Part shown: positions 63,220-64,000 of the stretch, one piece after another
Position numbering within the stretch: the stretch's first letter is position 1
Layout: every line of letters starts with the position of its first letter
Source of the DNA: Pedobacter foliorum
Lineage (GTDB): Bacteria; Bacteroidota; Bacteroidia; Sphingobacteriales; Sphingobacteriaceae
DNA length: 64,000 bases
NCBI RefSeq assembly: GCF_013266735.1
Contig: NZ_JABSNU010000002.1
Location: 372,001 to 436,000, forward strand
Direction of reading: 5' to 3'
The notes under the pieces: model-generated
What the model was told of the DNA's origin: nothing
Database searches by the model: none
Seen by the model: the letters and a program-made list of their open reading frames with translations, nothing else
Program-made: the position numbers and the translations under genes

Positions 63220-64000
63220 ATGAAAACCCAGAAAACTTACTTTTACGCTAAAGTATCTTTAGCTATTGTGTTCTTTATGAACGTTTTGTTGCTGACAAAT
63301 ACGTACGCCCTTAAGCCGGAGAGACAATATGTTGCAAAACCGGATGCTGTTGGTATTAAATATGAAACTTATAAGATAAAGGTTAATGATTCGGTTACTC
63401 TGAATTCGTGGGTTTGTTTGCAAAGTGATTTGAAAAGACCTTTTATAGTTGTTTCGGGTTCGGATGCAGGGAATATGGCTAATTCTTTAGGGCAGGCAAA
63501 AGCGCTTTTTGATGAAGGGTATAATGTTGTTTTGTATGATTATAGGGGTTTTGGTGAAAGTTCTGATTTTAAAATGAACCCGAATATGGTGTATTACAAT
63601 GAGTTTTCGGCAGATTTGAATAAGACAATAGAATTTGTTAATGCTAAATTTCGGCCAAAATCGATTGTTTTGTACGGGCTTTCGATGGGAACTATTGTTT
63701 CGCGGATGAGCGTTAATAGTACTGGTGTTATAAAAGGATTGATATTGGATTCTTTTGTCATTAATCCAAAACTTGTTGTTGAAAGGGTTCTTGCTTCAAA
63801 AAAGAAAGATCTTTTATTGCCAGAAAATGCGTCGGTGTACGTACAATCCAATACGATAGTTGTTGGTAAACCGATTTTGATTTTTTCGGGACTTAACGAC
63901 CCTATTACCAAAACAGATGACTATAATGAGTTTCTTTCGAAAAATCCTACTTCTAAAATGGTGACTTGGGATTGTAACCATCTTGAATGTTTTACGTCGA
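63220..64000 (+). CDS. Alpha/beta hydrolase, cut by the window end
   Basis: An open frame from ATG at 63220 runs to the window end without a stop (260 residues visible). A signal peptide or anchor lies at 8-30 (KVSLAIVFFMNVLLLTNTYA). The fold shows VLYDYRGFGES near 108, the nucleophile elbow GLSMG near 154, an acid GLNDPIT near 231 and the catalytic His region DCNHLEC near 253. The hydrolase acts outside the cytoplasm; the substrate is unknown. Only a few C-terminal residues are missing. Confidence 0.8.
   Translation, partial: MKTQKTYFYAKVSLAIVFFMNVLLLTNTYALKPERQYVAKPDAVGIKYETYKIKVNDSVTLNSWVCLQSDLKRPFIVVSGSDAGNMANSLGQAKALFDEGYNVVLYDYRGFGESSDFKMNPNMVYYNEFSADLNKTIEFVNAKFRPKSIVLYGLSMGTIVSRMSVNSTGVIKGLILDSFVINPKLVVERVLASKKKDLLLPENASVYVQSNTIVVGKPILIFSGLNDPITKTDDYNEFLSKNPTSKMVTWDCNHLECFTS

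Overview
The window is AT-rich chromosomal DNA from a free-living member of the Bacteroidota, most likely the Sphingobacteriaceae (Pedobacter-like). The evidence is a FecI-type sigma/FecR/STN cassette, a TonB-dependent receptor with YncE-like lipoproteins, a type IX secretion C-terminal domain, PCMD, head-GIN and carboxypeptidase-regulatory-like domains, lipoproteins with SC-K starts, and TAnnTTTG-type -7 promoter elements. No rRNA, tRNA, prophage, transposase or CRISPR array was found. I made no database search; all family names come from reading the translated sequence.

Layout. 1-8100: a REPIN-like repeat remnant, a LutA-type protein, an SGNH lipoprotein, the translation operon thrS-infC-rpmI-rplT (infC starts at TTG), then on the minus strand an S24-type repressor followed by bioF and bioD, with a degenerate GIY-YIG gene divergent from the repressor. 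8100-15650: a protease/beta-propeller/beta-barrel fusion, a class A penicillin-binding protein, a PPK2 kinase and a PAS-LuxR regulator. 15660-25400: a large cobalamin locus. A promoter and a cobalamin riboswitch precede BtuB, four BtuG-like propeller lipoproteins, two paralogous BtuH-like lipoproteins and a small polytopic membrane protein.

25400-37600: a sirtuin, an ECF sigma/anti-sigma/STN cassette whose third member is not a TonB receptor, a desaturase-DUF4833 fusion, head-GIN and LA_2272-repeat surface proteins, a small membrane protein/HTH pair preceded by a striking nested inverted repeat, an MFS exporter, a DUF1801/YdeI protein and a PQQ sugar dehydrogenase-cytochrome c. 37600-45400: an alpha-L-fucosidase, then a copper cluster (copA, copZ, HMA-AraC regulator) beside a chromate cluster (chrA, an envelope protein, ChrB-AraC regulator) and tatA. 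45400-64000: a carboxypeptidase-regulatory-like protein, a small membrane gene broken at a G8 tract, a MocR regulator with a GNAT partner, an acyltransferase, a Tat-exported threonine-aldolase-like enzyme, TlpA-like proteins, a class C beta-lactamase-like hydrolase, a large GH44 glycosidase with a T9SS tail, an outer-membrane beta-barrel with a PCMD lipoprotein, and an alpha/beta hydrolase cut by the window end.

The most distinctive points are the expanded riboswitch-controlled B12 uptake locus; two neighbouring metal-resistance clusters in which a detoxification domain is fused to an AraC DNA-binding domain; the dispersed REPIN-like palindromes; and several unusual fusions and simple-repeat sites.
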